A stretch of DNA of 28,771 nt, taken from contig JAHWIB010000013.1 of assembly GCA_019322815.1 (NCBI GenBank), positions 1 to 28,771 of the forward strand, written 5' to 3'. Below are positions 1 through 7,336 of this stretch, piece by piece. The translations under genes and the position numbers were made by a program. Position 1 is the first letter of the stretch. Every line of letters starts with the position of its first letter. The notes under the pieces were generated by a model. That model saw only the letters and a program-made list of their open reading frames with translations. It was not told where the DNA came from and searched no databases. The DNA comes from Candidatus Woesearchaeota archaeon. GTDB taxonomy: Archaea; Nanobdellota; Nanobdellia; Woesearchaeales; WJKL01.

Positions 1-1
1 A

Positions 2-265
2 AGGCCTTTTGTAATTGAAGATTTTGATGATATTAAGCCAATTCTTGATTCTTTAAGAGAAGGTTATACAATTGCTTTGATTAATATCAGGCCTTTAAAG
101 GAAAAGGATTTGATTGAATTAAAAAGAGCAATAAATAAATTAAAGAAAACTACTGATGCTATAGAAGGGGATATAGCTGGATTTGGAGAAGATTATATTG
201 TTGTAACTCCGTCCTTTGCTTCTGTGCATAGATCAAAAGGGGCAGAAGAAATAGAGAGCCCTTAA
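2..265 (+). CDS. sepF: SepF-like cell-division protein (5' end outside window)
   Basis: The reading frame is open from the window edge, so the N-terminus is missing. The visible 87 residues carry the SepF/DUF552 core: a segment of the type EDFDDIKPILDSLREG, then the beta strand ALINIRPL, KDLIELKRAINKLKKT, and IAGFGEDYIVVTP near the end. SepF binds FtsZ and tethers the division ring to the membrane through an N-terminal amphipathic helix; that helix would lie outside the window. The family is universal in FtsZ-containing archaea. A TTG at 77 lies inside the conserved core and is not the true start. The gene ends about 60 bases before the ZPR1 gene, which has its own promoter. The identification is confident from the core alone. 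Confidence 0.85.
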   Translation, partial: RPFVIEDFDDIKPILDSLREGYTIALINIRPLKEKDLIELKRAINKLKKTTDAIEGDIAGFGEDYIVVTPSFASVHRSKGAEEIESP

Positions 266-292
266 ATTTTTCTTATTTTCTAAAATAATAAA

Positions 293-300
293 ATTTTTAA
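293..300 (+). promoter_or_regulatory. TATA box of the ZPR1 gene (leaderless)
   Basis: A T-rich/A-rich box (TTTTTAAA) in the short AT-rich gap lies about 28 bases before the ATG at 325. There is no ribosome-binding site between them, so a leaderless mRNA is likely. Seen directly; start-site use is inferred. Confidence 0.5.
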
Positions 301-324
301 ACTTAGAAATTTGAATATCTTTCT

Positions 325-840
325 ATGGAGAAGCTAGAAAAACAGCCATGTCCAATGTGCAAAGGAAATACATTGACTCTTACTGAGGAAGAGAGAGAAG
401 TGCCTTATTTTGGAAAGGTTTTTGTTTTCTCTATGACATGTTCTAACTGCAAATATCACAAGGCAGATGTTGAAGTTGCTGAAAAAGGTGAGCCAAGCAA
501 GTATACAATTGAGATTAATGGTGAAGAGGATATGAAGGTCAGGATTGTTAAAAGCTCAGAAGCAACTATCAAGATACCTCATGTTGTTACAATTGAACCA
601 GGGCCTGCTTCAAGCGGTTTTATAACAAATGTTGAAGGCATATTAAACAGGATTAAGCATCAAATAGAATCTGCAAAAGAAAGTGAAGAAGATCCTGCTG
701 CCAAGAAAAAGGCAAAGAATCTATTGAAGAAATTAAACAAAGTAATATGGGGGCAGGAGAAATTAAAGATTATAATTGAAGATCCTTCTGGTAATTCTGC
801 AATAATCTCGGACAAGGCTGTTAAGAGCAAGCTGAAATAA
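325..840 (+). CDS. zpr1: ZPR1-type zinc-finger protein
   Basis: 171 residues. A four-cysteine zinc finger is visible at C9-x2-C12 and C39-x2-C42, followed by the ZPR1 beta domain (KYTIEINGEEDMKVRIVKSS, then IPHVVTIEPGPASSGFITNVEG) and a lysine-rich helix. Archaeal ZPR1 proteins carry one finger-plus-domain unit of about this length, whereas eukaryotic ZPR1, an eEF1A-binding chaperone, carries two. The archaeal role is not firmly known; a part in folding or assembling elongation factor 1A is an analogy. The ATG at 325 fits the TATA spacing. The stop codon abuts the stop of the convergent PHP gene with no gap. Confidence 0.85.
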   Translation: MEKLEKQPCPMCKGNTLTLTEEEREVPYFGKVFVFSMTCSNCKYHKADVEVAEKGEPSKYTIEINGEEDMKVRIVKSSEATIKIPHVVTIEPGPASSGFITNVEGILNRIKHQIESAKESEEDPAAKKKAKNLLKKLNKVIWGQEKLKIIIEDPSGNSAIISDKAVKSKLK

Positions 841-1704
841 TTATTTAGGTATAATTTTTATATTATCTATCCCCTGAAGCAAGAATTCTTTTGTATCATC
901 TGCGCAAGGAGAATTGGTCATTAATCTTCCATTATCCTCATCAAAGGATTGTATATGGTAAACTAGATAGTTTCCTTCCAAGAGATTTTCTGCAATTGCG
1001 TCTCCATCTATTTTTCCATATATAACAACCCCTGCCATGCCTACTTCAGAACTTTGATGAGCATCTGAACCAGCAACTAAGAATAATTTATATCTGTTAT
1101 CCTGCACCATTCCTAAGACCTGTCCTGCTGTTCTTGAATCAGGAGACCTTTTGCTGTTTGTCCATTCTAAAAAATATTTTCTTTGTTTGTATCTTGAAGG
1201 AAGCCAAAGCTTATGAGATTTTCTATTGTCTTCATGGCAGAGTATTCCTCCCTGCTGGAAACTGTGAGGGAAAGCAACAACAACCCTATTTTCTGTTTTT
1301 TGATGATGGTCTCTTATATAATTTAGAAGTGTCTCTAAATGCAATTCTGAATTTCTGGATCTAAAAAGTTCTCTGGAATATTTTTTTAAGCATTCTTTTA
1401 TAAAATCTGCGTCTGTTGTAAGAAGATTAACATGCCCAAAATTTGTAGAAACTTCAACACCTGGCCTGATATGTCCGTTTATTGGCTTATCTGAGCCGTA
1501 AAGTAATGGAGCTCTGTCATGTTCTGTTTCAAATACAAAATCTATTCTTTTTTCTTTTATAGCTTTTGCATAATTGTATTCAGCACCAGCTTCTTTTACA
1601 TCACTGCTTAGAATATGAGTATGAGGATCTACTATAGTTATATCGTCTCTGTCAAGAACTCTTTCAAGAAGTCCCCTTACTCCATTTTCTCCCAATCTCC
1701 GCAT
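841..1704 (-). CDS. PHP-domain metal-dependent phosphoesterase-like protein
   Basis: 287 residues. Metal-ligand motifs of the PHP fold appear in order: DPHTH (H28, H30), ETEHD (E61, H62, D63), PGVEVST with E84, GHVNLL with H91, FPHSF (H147) and AGSDAH (D214, H216). This is a near-complete trinuclear metal site, so a phosphoesterase activity is likely, on an unknown substrate; PHP relatives include histidinol phosphatase, polymerase-associated domains and small-nucleotide phosphatases. The ATG at 1704 sits about 30 bases after a TATA-like TAATATTTAAA (reverse strand, near 1731-1742), giving little or no leader. It is transcribed divergently from mtnP and convergently with ZPR1. Confidence 0.75.
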   Translation of the reverse strand: MRRLGENGVRGLLERVLDRDDITIVDPHTHILSSDVKEAGAEYNYAKAIKEKRIDFVFETEHDRAPLLYGSDKPINGHIRPGVEVSTNFGHVNLLTTDADFIKECLKKYSRELFRSRNSELHLETLLNYIRDHHQKTENRVVVAFPHSFQQGGILCHEDNRKSHKLWLPSRYKQRKYFLEWTNSKRSPDSRTAGQVLGMVQDNRYKLFLVAGSDAHQSSEVGMAGVVIYGKIDGDAIAENLLEGNYLVYHIQSFDEDNGRLMTNSPCADDTKEFLLQGIDNIKIIPK

Positions 1705-1768
1705 ATAATTTTTTTTTAATTGGGTTTGTTTTTAAATATTATGTAATATGAGAATATAGTTAAAAACA

Positions 1769-1776
1769 TTTATATA
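1769..1776 (+). promoter_or_regulatory. TATA box of the mtnP operon (leaderless)
   Basis: TTTATATA is centred about 25 bases before the ATG at 1798, with no Shine-Dalgarno sequence in between. This fixes the ATG at 1798 rather than the in-frame ATG at 1807 as the likely first codon of a leaderless mRNA. Confidence 0.65.
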
Positions 1777-1797
1777 GGAATTATTATTTCCCAGTAG

Positions 1798-2556
1798 ATG
1801 GGGAAAATGGTTAAGATTGGTATTATTGGCGGGAGTGGATTAGATAATCCTGATATTCTCGAAGATGTTAGAGAAGAGAATGCAGATACTCCTTATGGCA
1901 AGCCTTCAAGTTCTTTAAAAATTGGCAAGATCAAAAGTGTAGATGTTGTTTTAATTGCAAGGCATGGAAGAGAACATACAATCCCTCCAACACAAGTTAA
2001 TTTCAGGGCAAATATTTCTGCTTTGAAAGAGGCCGGCTGCACACATATTCTTGCTACAACAGCTTGCGGAAGCTTGCGTGAAGAGATAGACAGAGGACAT
2101 TTAGTTATTCTTGATCAGTTTATTGATTTTACTAGGCATAGAGATATAACTTTTCATAAAGAATTTGAGCCGCATAAACCAACACATTGTCCAATGGCAG
2201 AGCCTTTTGATAAAAATCTTAGAGAATTATTGATTAAAACTTCTAAGGAATTAAAATTATTCTGCCATGAAAAAGGGACTGTAATTACAATTGAAGGACC
2301 TAGGTTTAGCACTAAAGCTGAAAGCAAGATGTTCAGGATATGGGGTGCTGATGTTATTAATATGAGTGTAGCTCCTGAGGCTGCTTTAGCAAATGAGATT
2401 GGGCTGCCGTATGCAGCTGTTGCTATGTCAACTGATTACGACTGCTGGAAAGAAGATGAAGAGCCTGTAACATGGGAAGCTGTTCTAGAAATATTCAAAC
2501 AAAATGCTAAGAATGTAACTGATCTATTGGTTGAGGTTATACCTAAGATAAAATGA
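1798..2556 (+). CDS. mtnP: S-methyl-5'-thioadenosine phosphorylase
   Basis: 252 residues, normal length for the family. It cleaves methylthioadenosine with phosphate to adenine and 5-methylthioribose-1-phosphate, recycling the by-product of polyamine and other SAM-dependent reactions. Visible family motifs are IGIIGGSGLDNP at the N-terminus, ARHGREHTIPPTQVNFRANI (phosphate site), the ATTACGSL strand, EGPRFSTKAESKMFR, ADVINMSVAPEAALANEIG and MSTDYDCW. The paired aspartates in DYDCW are the hallmark of 6-aminopurine (MTA) rather than 6-oxopurine (MTI) preference. It overlaps the next gene by 4 bases (ATGA), implying translational coupling, and lies just upstream of two SAM synthetase genes, which fits one SAM/MTA recycling neighbourhood. 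Confidence 0.9.
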   Translation: MGKMVKIGIIGGSGLDNPDILEDVREENADTPYGKPSSSLKIGKIKSVDVVLIARHGREHTIPPTQVNFRANISALKEAGCTHILATTACGSLREEIDRGHLVILDQFIDFTRHRDITFHKEFEPHKPTHCPMAEPFDKNLRELLIKTSKELKLFCHEKGTVITIEGPRFSTKAESKMFRIWGADVINMSVAPEAALANEIGLPYAAVAMSTDYDCWKEDEEPVTWEAVLEIFKQNAKNVTDLLVEVIPKIK

Positions 2557-2990
2557 AAATTACTATTTGTAATTCAACAAAGTTCCATACATTAGCATCA
2601 AAAACAAAAGAAGAATTAGAGAAATTAGGACATGAAGCTATGATGCATCCTTTGGAATGTGAATTTAGAGGAAAAAGGACACATGTTATTGAGCAATATA
2701 ATGCAAGGCAGACGCAATGGAATGAAGAGCTTGCAAACTTAAAAGAATTTTTTATGAGAGAACATTTTGACAAGATAAAAGTTAGTGATGCTGTATTGAT
2801 TTTAAATGTTGATAAAGACGGCAAGAAGAATTATATTGGTGGAAATACCTTTTTAGAGATGGGTTTTGCTTTTGGTCTAGGGAAAAAAGTATTTATGCTG
2901 AATCCTGTCAATGAAGAACTTCCTTATGCAGAAGAGATAAAAGGTATGAGGCCAATAATAATTAATGGAGATTTATCAAAGGTGAGGTAA
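2553..2990 (+). CDS. Nucleoside 2-deoxyribosyltransferase-like protein
   Basis: 145 residues with a Rossmann-like start (MKITICNSTKF), a middle helix containing REHFDKIKVSDAVLILNVDK, and the hallmark segment GGNTFLEMGFAFGLGKKVF. These match the nucleoside 2-deoxyribosyltransferase / TIR-related superfamily, in which the Glu of the second motif is the nucleophile; the E of FLEMG is the best candidate here. True members swap bases between deoxynucleosides or hydrolyse nucleotides. Position between MTA phosphorylase and a phosphoribosyltransferase suggests a base-salvage or nucleotide-cleaning role. The exact substrate cannot be told. The start overlaps the mtnP stop by 4 bases; the next gene starts 1 base after its stop. 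Confidence 0.7.
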   Translation: MKITICNSTKFHTLASKTKEELEKLGHEAMMHPLECEFRGKRTHVIEQYNARQTQWNEELANLKEFFMREHFDKIKVSDAVLILNVDKDGKKNYIGGNTFLEMGFAFGLGKKVFMLNPVNEELPYAEEIKGMRPIIINGDLSKVR

Positions 2991-2991
2991 A

Positions 2992-3612
2992 ATGGACAAA
3001 ATTAATTGTGTTGTTAAAACATGGCAGGAAATGCATGATTATGCAAAGCAGACTGCTGATAAAATAAAAAAAAGTGATTTTCATCCAGATGTTATTATCG
3101 GCTTGTCAAGAGGAGGGTTAGTGCCTGCAAGATTGTTCTGTGATTTTCTGCATGTAAAGAATTGCTTTACAATAAAGGTTGATCACTGGGGATTGACTGC
3201 AACAAAAGATGGAAAAGCCAAACTAGCTCATAAATTAGATATGGATTTGACAGGAAAAAGAATACTGATTGTTGATGATATAACAGATACAGGACAAAGC
3301 ATGGAATTAGCAAAAAAACATATTGAAGAGCTGAATCCATCAGAAGTAAAAACAGCTACACTGATCCATATAGACCATTCAAAGTATGTGCCTGACTTTT
3401 ACGGGCATGAAAGAGAATGGGCATGGATAGTATTTCCATGGAATCAAAGAGAAGACATGGTTAATCTTATCAATAAGATACTTGGAGAAGAAGAAAAAGC
3501 TATTGAGAAGGTAAAAGAAGAGCTTAAAACAAATTTTAATCTTGATTTAGAAGGATCTGAAATAGAAGAAATATTAGATCATATAAGATATTTAGATAGT
3601 GTTAAAAAATAA
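2992..3612 (+). CDS. Purine-type phosphoribosyltransferase
   Basis: 206 residues. The type I phosphoribosyltransferase core is clear: DVIIGLSRGGLVPARLFCDF (PPi loop and first helix) and KRILIVDDITDTGQSM, the PRPP-binding loop, near residues 88-103. An EWAWIVFPWNQRED segment follows, typical of the archaeal/bacterial hypoxanthine- or xanthine-guanine-type branch. It would convert a free purine base and PRPP to a nucleotide, so adenine or hypoxanthine released by the upstream genes could be recycled. The C-terminal 50 residues are an acidic helical extension. It starts 1 base after the deoxyribosyltransferase-like gene; same operon. Base preference is not decided by sequence alone. Confidence 0.8.
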   Translation: MDKINCVVKTWQEMHDYAKQTADKIKKSDFHPDVIIGLSRGGLVPARLFCDFLHVKNCFTIKVDHWGLTATKDGKAKLAHKLDMDLTGKRILIVDDITDTGQSMELAKKHIEELNPSEVKTATLIHIDHSKYVPDFYGHEREWAWIVFPWNQREDMVNLINKILGEEEKAIEKVKEELKTNFNLDLEGSEIEEILDHIRYLDSVKK

Positions 3613-3624
3613 ATATTGTTTAAT

Positions 3625-3972
3625 ATGTCAGAAAGAATTGTAGCTAATAAAGAGGTAATAGATAAAGTTGTTGGAGAAGTAACTAAAGAATTTGGTAATA
3701 TTCTCAATGAACAAGATAAAGAAAAAAGAGCTATTATGTTATTAAGTTTAACAAGAAAAACAGATAGTTATATGTCACAATTTATAGAAGCAAAAATTCC
3801 TGCTGCATATAAATTATACCAAACTGATCAAAGAGCAAGAGAAGAAATAGAAAAAGCTTATCAGGATGATCCGGATGTTCTTAAAAAATTAGGGATCAAT
3901 ATGAAACGTTTATGGCCTTATGGAAAACCTAAGCCAGATCCACAAGCTAGTATAACACAAAAAAATGAATAA
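3625..3972 (+). CDS. Small helical protein of unknown function
   Basis: 115 residues from the ATG at 3625; an in-frame TTG at 3616 is possible but has no ribosome-binding site. The sequence is charged and predicted helical (VIDKVVGEVTKEFGNILNEQ, KEKRAIMLLSLTRKT), with a C-terminal tail rich in Pro and Lys (LWPYGKPKPDPQ). No catalytic or metal motif and no membrane segment is visible. It lies 12 bases after the phosphoribosyltransferase and is probably the last gene of the mtnP operon. I do not recognise the family. Confidence 0.65.
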   Translation: MSERIVANKEVIDKVVGEVTKEFGNILNEQDKEKRAIMLLSLTRKTDSYMSQFIEAKIPAAYKLYQTDQRAREEIEKAYQDDPDVLKKLGINMKRLWPYGKPKPDPQASITQKNE

Positions 3973-4018
3973 GATAAAAGAAATTTATTTATATTCATAA
4001 TTAAATATATGTTTACAA

Positions 4019-4024
4019 AGGTGA
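4019..4024 (+). promoter_or_regulatory. Ribosome-binding site that decides a TTG start
   Basis: AGGTGA lies 4 bases before TTG at 4029. The nearby GTG at 4021 is in a frame that stops within four codons, so the SD points to TTG as the start of the archaeal SAM synthetase. Confidence 0.6.
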
Positions 4025-4028
4025 TAAA

Positions 4029-5177
4029 TTGTTAAATATATCAATAGAGAAGATAAAAAGCCCTGTTGAAAAGCAGAAAATTGAATTAGTTGAGAGAAAA
4101 GGCCTTGGACATCCTGATTATATCTGTGATTTATGCTGCGAAGCTGTAAGCAGAGCTCTTTCTCAAGAATATACTAAAAGATTTGGAACAGTTCTTCATC
4201 ATAATGTTGATAAAGGTTTATTAGTTGCAGGAAAAAGTATTCCAAAGTTTGGTGGTGGAAGGGTTCTTGAGCAAATTAAATTAACTGTTGCAGGAAGAGC
4301 AACTTCCAGAGTCGGAAAACAAAAAATTGATGTAAAAAGAATTGCATTTAAAGCTGTTAAAAAAGAACTTAATAGATTCAGGTATTTGAAAGATAAAGAT
4401 ATCAAGATTATAATTGATATTATGGAAGGAGCTGCTAATCTGCAGGAGGTCTTTAAAAAAGAAATTGCTGTTGCAAATGACACTAGCTTTGGAGCTGGCC
4501 ATTATCCTTTATCAAGATTAGAATCTGTTGTCAAGAAGGTTGCTTATTTATTGAATTCAAAGTTATTTTTAAATAAATTCAAAGCAGTTGGTGAGGATAT
4601 AAAAGTCCTGGGATTAAGAAAAGAAAATAAGATTAGGTTAACACTTGCAATTGCTTTTGTTGATAAATATGTCAGATCTATGGACCAATATATTTTGATT
4701 AAGCAGAAAGTTCTTGATTATGTGAAAAGATTTGCTGGAAAAGATATTGAAATTGATATCAATACACTGGATGATGAGACAAAAGATGAGAAAAGTATTT
4801 ACTTGACTGTGACTGGCTTAAGCGCAGAGCATGGTGATGATGGAAATACTGGGAGAGGCAATAGGATGAATGGTTTGATTACTCCAAACAGGCCTGTAAG
4901 CTTAGAAGCAACTGCAGGCAAAAACATTAACCATCCTGGTAAATTATACCAAGTAATGGCTTATGAAATTGCAAAAAGAGTTGGCAAATTAAAAGGAATT
5001 AATGAATGTATTGTCAAGCTTGCATCTCAAATCGGAAAACCATTGGATGAACCACAAATTGCTTCTATTGCTGTAAATGGAAACAACAATAGGATAAAGA
5101 ATATAGTTGAATCTGTTTTTAGAGATATAAAGAAAATACAAAAAAATATTGTTAAGGGAAGATATGAAGTGTTTTAA
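4029..5177 (+). CDS. mat: Archaeal-type S-adenosylmethionine synthetase
   Basis: 382 residues; the archaeal family is about 400. It makes SAM from methionine and ATP. Family motifs are ERKGLGHPDYICDLCCEA near the N-terminus, HHNVDKGLLVAGKSIPKFGG, GAGHYPLSRLE in the middle, and GDDGNTGRGNRMNGLITPNR followed by LEATAGKNINHPGKLYQ near the C-terminus. This family is only distantly related to bacterial MetK. The start is TTG with an AGGTGA ribosome-binding site. A TATA-like stretch (ATTTATTTATATTC, near 3980-3994) suggests its own promoter. The stop codon overlaps by 4 bases with the stop of a convergent bacterial-type MetK gene, so this genome encodes two unrelated enzymes for one reaction. Confidence 0.92.
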   Translation: MLNISIEKIKSPVEKQKIELVERKGLGHPDYICDLCCEAVSRALSQEYTKRFGTVLHHNVDKGLLVAGKSIPKFGGGRVLEQIKLTVAGRATSRVGKQKIDVKRIAFKAVKKELNRFRYLKDKDIKIIIDIMEGAANLQEVFKKEIAVANDTSFGAGHYPLSRLESVVKKVAYLLNSKLFLNKFKAVGEDIKVLGLRKENKIRLTLAIAFVDKYVRSMDQYILIKQKVLDYVKRFAGKDIEIDINTLDDETKDEKSIYLTVTGLSAEHGDDGNTGRGNRMNGLITPNRPVSLEATAGKNINHPGKLYQVMAYEIAKRVGKLKGINECIVKLASQIGKPLDEPQIASIAVNGNNNRIKNIVESVFRDIKKIQKNIVKGRYEVF

Positions 5178-6358
5178 GCTTCTGGAATATCTGTTTCTAA
5201 AAGATTTTTGACATCTTTTTTCAATGGAGCAACTCTGTCTAGTCTTTCCCATGTAAAATCTGGATCTGATCTTCCAAAATGCCCGTAAGCTGCTGTTTTT
5301 CTGTAAATTGGTCTTCTAAGATTAAGTTCTCTTAGAATATCTGCAGGCTTAAGCGGAAAATGTTTTCTTACTAATTTTACTATTTCCTGTTCTGGAATCT
5401 TATTTGTTCCAAAAGTATCAACCAAAACTGAAACAGGCTCTGCAACTCCAATTGCATAAGCTAATTCTACTTCACATCTGTCTGCTAATCCTGCTGCAAC
5501 TATATTTTTTGCAATGTATCTTGCAGCATATGTTGCTGATCTGTCAACTTTAGAAGGGTCTTTTCCAGAGAAAGCCCCTCCACCATGTCTTCCCATTCCT
5601 CCATAAGTATCTACTATTATTTTTCTTCCTGTAAGACCTGCATCTGCATAAGGTCCTCCTCTTACAAATTTTCCAGTAGGATTTACTAAGAATTTAGTGT
5701 GTTTATCAATCCATTTTCCACAAATAGGTTTGATTACATGTTTAATTATGTCTTTTCTTATTCTTCTATAAGGAACTTCATCATGCTGTGTTGAGATTAA
5801 TATTGTATCAATTCTTTTTGGTTTTCCATCAACATATTCTACTGTTACTTGTGATTTTCCATCTGGCCTTAGATATTTTATCTTTCCTTTTTTCCTTACT
5901 TCTGCAAGTTTAAGGCACAATTTATGAGCCATTATTATTGGCAGTGGCATATATTCAGGTGTTTCATTTGTAGCATAACCAAACATCATTCCTTGATCCC
6001 CTGCTCCCTGTTCTTTATGCAATCCTTGTCCTGCTGTGACTCCTTGAGAAATATCAGGAGATTGTTCTTCTAAGTGGACAAATACAGCACATGTTTCATG
6101 CTCAATTCCATATTCTGATCTTGTATATCCTATTTTATGCAGTGTATTCCTTACTATCTTTGGAATATCAACATATGCTTTTGTTGTTATTTCTCCTGCT
6201 ACAACTACTACTCCTGTTTTTGTCAGTGCTTCGCAGCCTACTCTTGAGTCTGCATCTTGTCTTAAACATTCATCTAATACTGCATCAGAAACCTGGTCGC
6301 AAATCTTGTCTGGATGGCCTTCTGTTACTGATTCTGATGTAAATAAAGTTTTATTCAT
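5174..6358 (-). CDS. metK: Bacterial-type S-adenosylmethionine synthetase
   Basis: 394 residues, standard for bacterial/eukaryotic MetK. Signatures are FTSESVTEGHPDKICDQVSD at the N-terminus (ATP/methionine loop), GAGDQGMMFGYATNET, and the GGGAFSGKDPSKVDRSAAY-like loop (here GGGAFSGKDPSKVDRSATY). All landmarks are intact, so it should be active. A strong ribosome-binding site (AAGGAGGG, reverse strand about 6362-6369) precedes the ATG at 6358. The small gene at 6372-6650 lies 13 bases upstream and is probably co-transcribed. Most archaea rely on the other family; a bacterial MetK beside the archaeal gene suggests horizontal acquisition, without visible decay of either copy. Confidence 0.93.
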   Translation of the reverse strand: MNKTLFTSESVTEGHPDKICDQVSDAVLDECLRQDADSRVGCEALTKTGVVVVAGEITTKAYVDIPKIVRNTLHKIGYTRSEYGIEHETCAVFVHLEEQSPDISQGVTAGQGLHKEQGAGDQGMMFGYATNETPEYMPLPIIMAHKLCLKLAEVRKKGKIKYLRPDGKSQVTVEYVDGKPKRIDTILISTQHDEVPYRRIRKDIIKHVIKPICGKWIDKHTKFLVNPTGKFVRGGPYADAGLTGRKIIVDTYGGMGRHGGGAFSGKDPSKVDRSATYAARYIAKNIVAAGLADRCEVELAYAIGVAEPVSVLVDTFGTNKIPEQEIVKLVRKHFPLKPADILRELNLRRPIYRKTAAYGHFGRSDPDFTWERLDRVAPLKKDVKNLLETDIPEA

Positions 6359-6371
6359 TTTTTATCCCTCC

Positions 6372-6650
6372 TTATTTATATTCAGCTGGATCAAGCTGTC
6401 TTTGTTTTAATTCTAAAACTTCATGGAAAACAGCATTACTATATTCATCTGCAAAATCATTAATATATGCTTTACGCCATATTTGTTCAATGTATTCATC
6501 CATTTTTTCATTCCAAAGCTTTATTTTTCCTAAACAATATTTATCTAAAGCTGCGTATAATTCATCTCTTACTTCAGATCTTGTAGATTTACTTGGTTCT
6601 TCTCCTGCACAAACAATATCTATGCTCCTTACTTCTGCTTCTGTACCCAT
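6372..6650 (-). CDS. Small acidic helical protein upstream of metK, unknown
   Basis: 92 residues from the ATG at 6650, chosen because GAGGTG (6657-6662) lies 6 bases upstream; the longer GTG start at 6659 lies inside that ribosome-binding site. The sequence is helical and charged (VRDELYAALDKYCLGKIKLW, DEYIEQIWRKAYINDFADEY), with one visible cysteine pair too far apart to be a zinc site. No known domain recognised. It sits 13 bases before metK on the same strand, so the two probably form one operon. It could be a partner or regulator of the acquired MetK, but nothing in the sequence demonstrates that. Confidence 0.6.
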   Translation of the reverse strand: MGTEAEVRSIDIVCAGEEPSKSTRSEVRDELYAALDKYCLGKIKLWNEKMDEYIEQIWRKAYINDFADEYSNAVFHEVLELKQRQLDPAEYK

Positions 6651-6716
6651 AGTTTCCACCTCAATATGTTATATTTTCTCTATTATTCTTTACTTCTGTT
6701 ATAGATTTGTGGGTAT

Positions 6717-6729
6717 TTTATAAATATTC
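6717..6729 (-). promoter_or_regulatory. TATA box for the small gene-metK operon
   Basis: On the reverse strand this reads AATATTTATAAAA, a good archaeal TATA box. Transcription would start near 6697, leaving a leader of about 45 bases that carries the GAGGTG ribosome-binding site. Confidence 0.5.
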
Positions 6730-6795
6730 TTGACAGAAATATTCTGATTGGAATAAAAAAGACGAAGTTTGATTTCTTAGTTCCAATCGTTCTGG

Positions 6796-6832
6796 TGTAG
6801 CAATCCAGTGTAACAGTGTAGGGTTTGCTACA
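6796..6832. repeat. Inverted repeat enclosing two CAGTGTA direct repeats
   Basis: TGTAGCAA (6796-6803) is perfectly complementary in reverse to TTGCTACA (6825-6832). The 21-base centre contains CAGTGTA twice (6806-6812 and 6814-6820). It lies between the metK operon and the recombinase unit, where the left end of the element should be, so it is a candidate recombinase core or arm site. No matching copy was found near the right end. Confidence 0.45.
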
Positions 6833-6885
6833 ATAATGTCCAATAATATTCCGTTTTTTACTTTCGGAATAAAATTACCAAAATA

Positions 6886-6903
6886 TTCCGAAAATGTTCG
6901 GAA
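6886..6903 (+). promoter_or_regulatory. Palindromic operator TTCCGAA-N4-TTCGGAA
   Basis: The arms are perfect reverse complements with a 4-base spacer; including one further pair the palindrome runs 6885-6904. The same TTCNGAA-N4-TTCNGAA pattern is found at 23718-23735 and 25493-25510. A weaker imperfect inverted repeat (ATTCCG...CGGAAT) lies just upstream at 6848-6870. It is a likely dimeric-regulator site controlling the recombinase unit. Confidence 0.65.
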
Positions 6904-6911
6904 TTGGGCAT

Positions 6912-6946
6912 ACCAGACCCTATATTAACAAGGGTGAACTAAAGTG
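6912..6946 (+). promoter_or_regulatory. Promoter and ribosome-binding site of the recombinase unit
   Basis: ACCAGACC (6912-6919), one base, then TATATTA (6921-6927), then AGGGTGA (6931-6937) 6 bases before GTG at 6944. The same ACCAGACC-N-TATAT block lies at the same distance from the operator before the conjugation operon. Here TATA and start codon are only 23 bases apart, so the transcript may begin at or after the GTG; the in-frame ATG at 6953 is then an alternative leaderless start. Confidence 0.6.
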
Positions 6947-7336
6947 TTTGGAATGAAAAAAAATGTATTTCAGAAGGCGGATTTAGTAAGGCAGTTAATC
7001 AATAATTGCCTAGGGCAGGAATGCTCAGATAAGCAGGTTTTAAGCCTATTAGGCAGAGCCGATAGTTTTGATAAGGGCGTCACTAAAAGCGCCTCAGACC
7101 AAGTCAGAATTGTCCTGAGCATGCTTAAGAGCAAGGACGTAAAGCCAAATACAGCGTACAAATACATGAGGATGTCTCTCGTGCCTGCTCATGTAAGGGA
7201 AAGGGTTTACAATAGGAAAATAAGCACACATAAGGCTTTGAGCTTGGTTTCTGACGAGAAGTCCAGAAAGAGAGTTGAACTCGAGAATAAGATATTTGAA
7301 TATGGGATGAAAGCCGTAAGGGGGTTGAAAAAATGA
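6944..7336 (+). CDS. 130-aa protein coupled to the recombinase, possible DNA-binding partner
   Basis: 130 residues, basic and helical. The GTG start has an AGGGTGA ribosome-binding site 6 bases upstream; ATG at 6953 is an alternative. The stop overlaps the recombinase ATG by 4 bases, so the two are translationally coupled. The segment VPAHVRERVYNRKISTHKAL resembles the helix-turn-helix of ParB/KorB-like proteins (pattern of a short helix, turn, then S-x-x-x-A-L), but the similarity is weak. Because the recombinase lacks a core-binding domain, this protein could supply DNA binding in trans or act as an excisionase or regulator. That is inference; I do not recognise the family. Confidence 0.7.
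   Translation: MFGMKKNVFQKADLVRQLINNCLGQECSDKQVLSLLGRADSFDKGVTKSASDQVRIVLSMLKSKDVKPNTAYKYMRMSLVPAHVRERVYNRKISTHKALSLVSDEKSRKRVELENKIFEYGMKAVRGLKK

Noticed and set aside
1134..1364. Rightward frame inside the PHP gene
   Set aside because: It lies entirely within a well-supported gene with catalytic motifs on the other strand and has no protein character or promoter.
6660..6943. tRNA gene as integration target
   Set aside because: No cloverleaf-like pairing or T-loop sequence was found here or near 26.7-27.3 kb.
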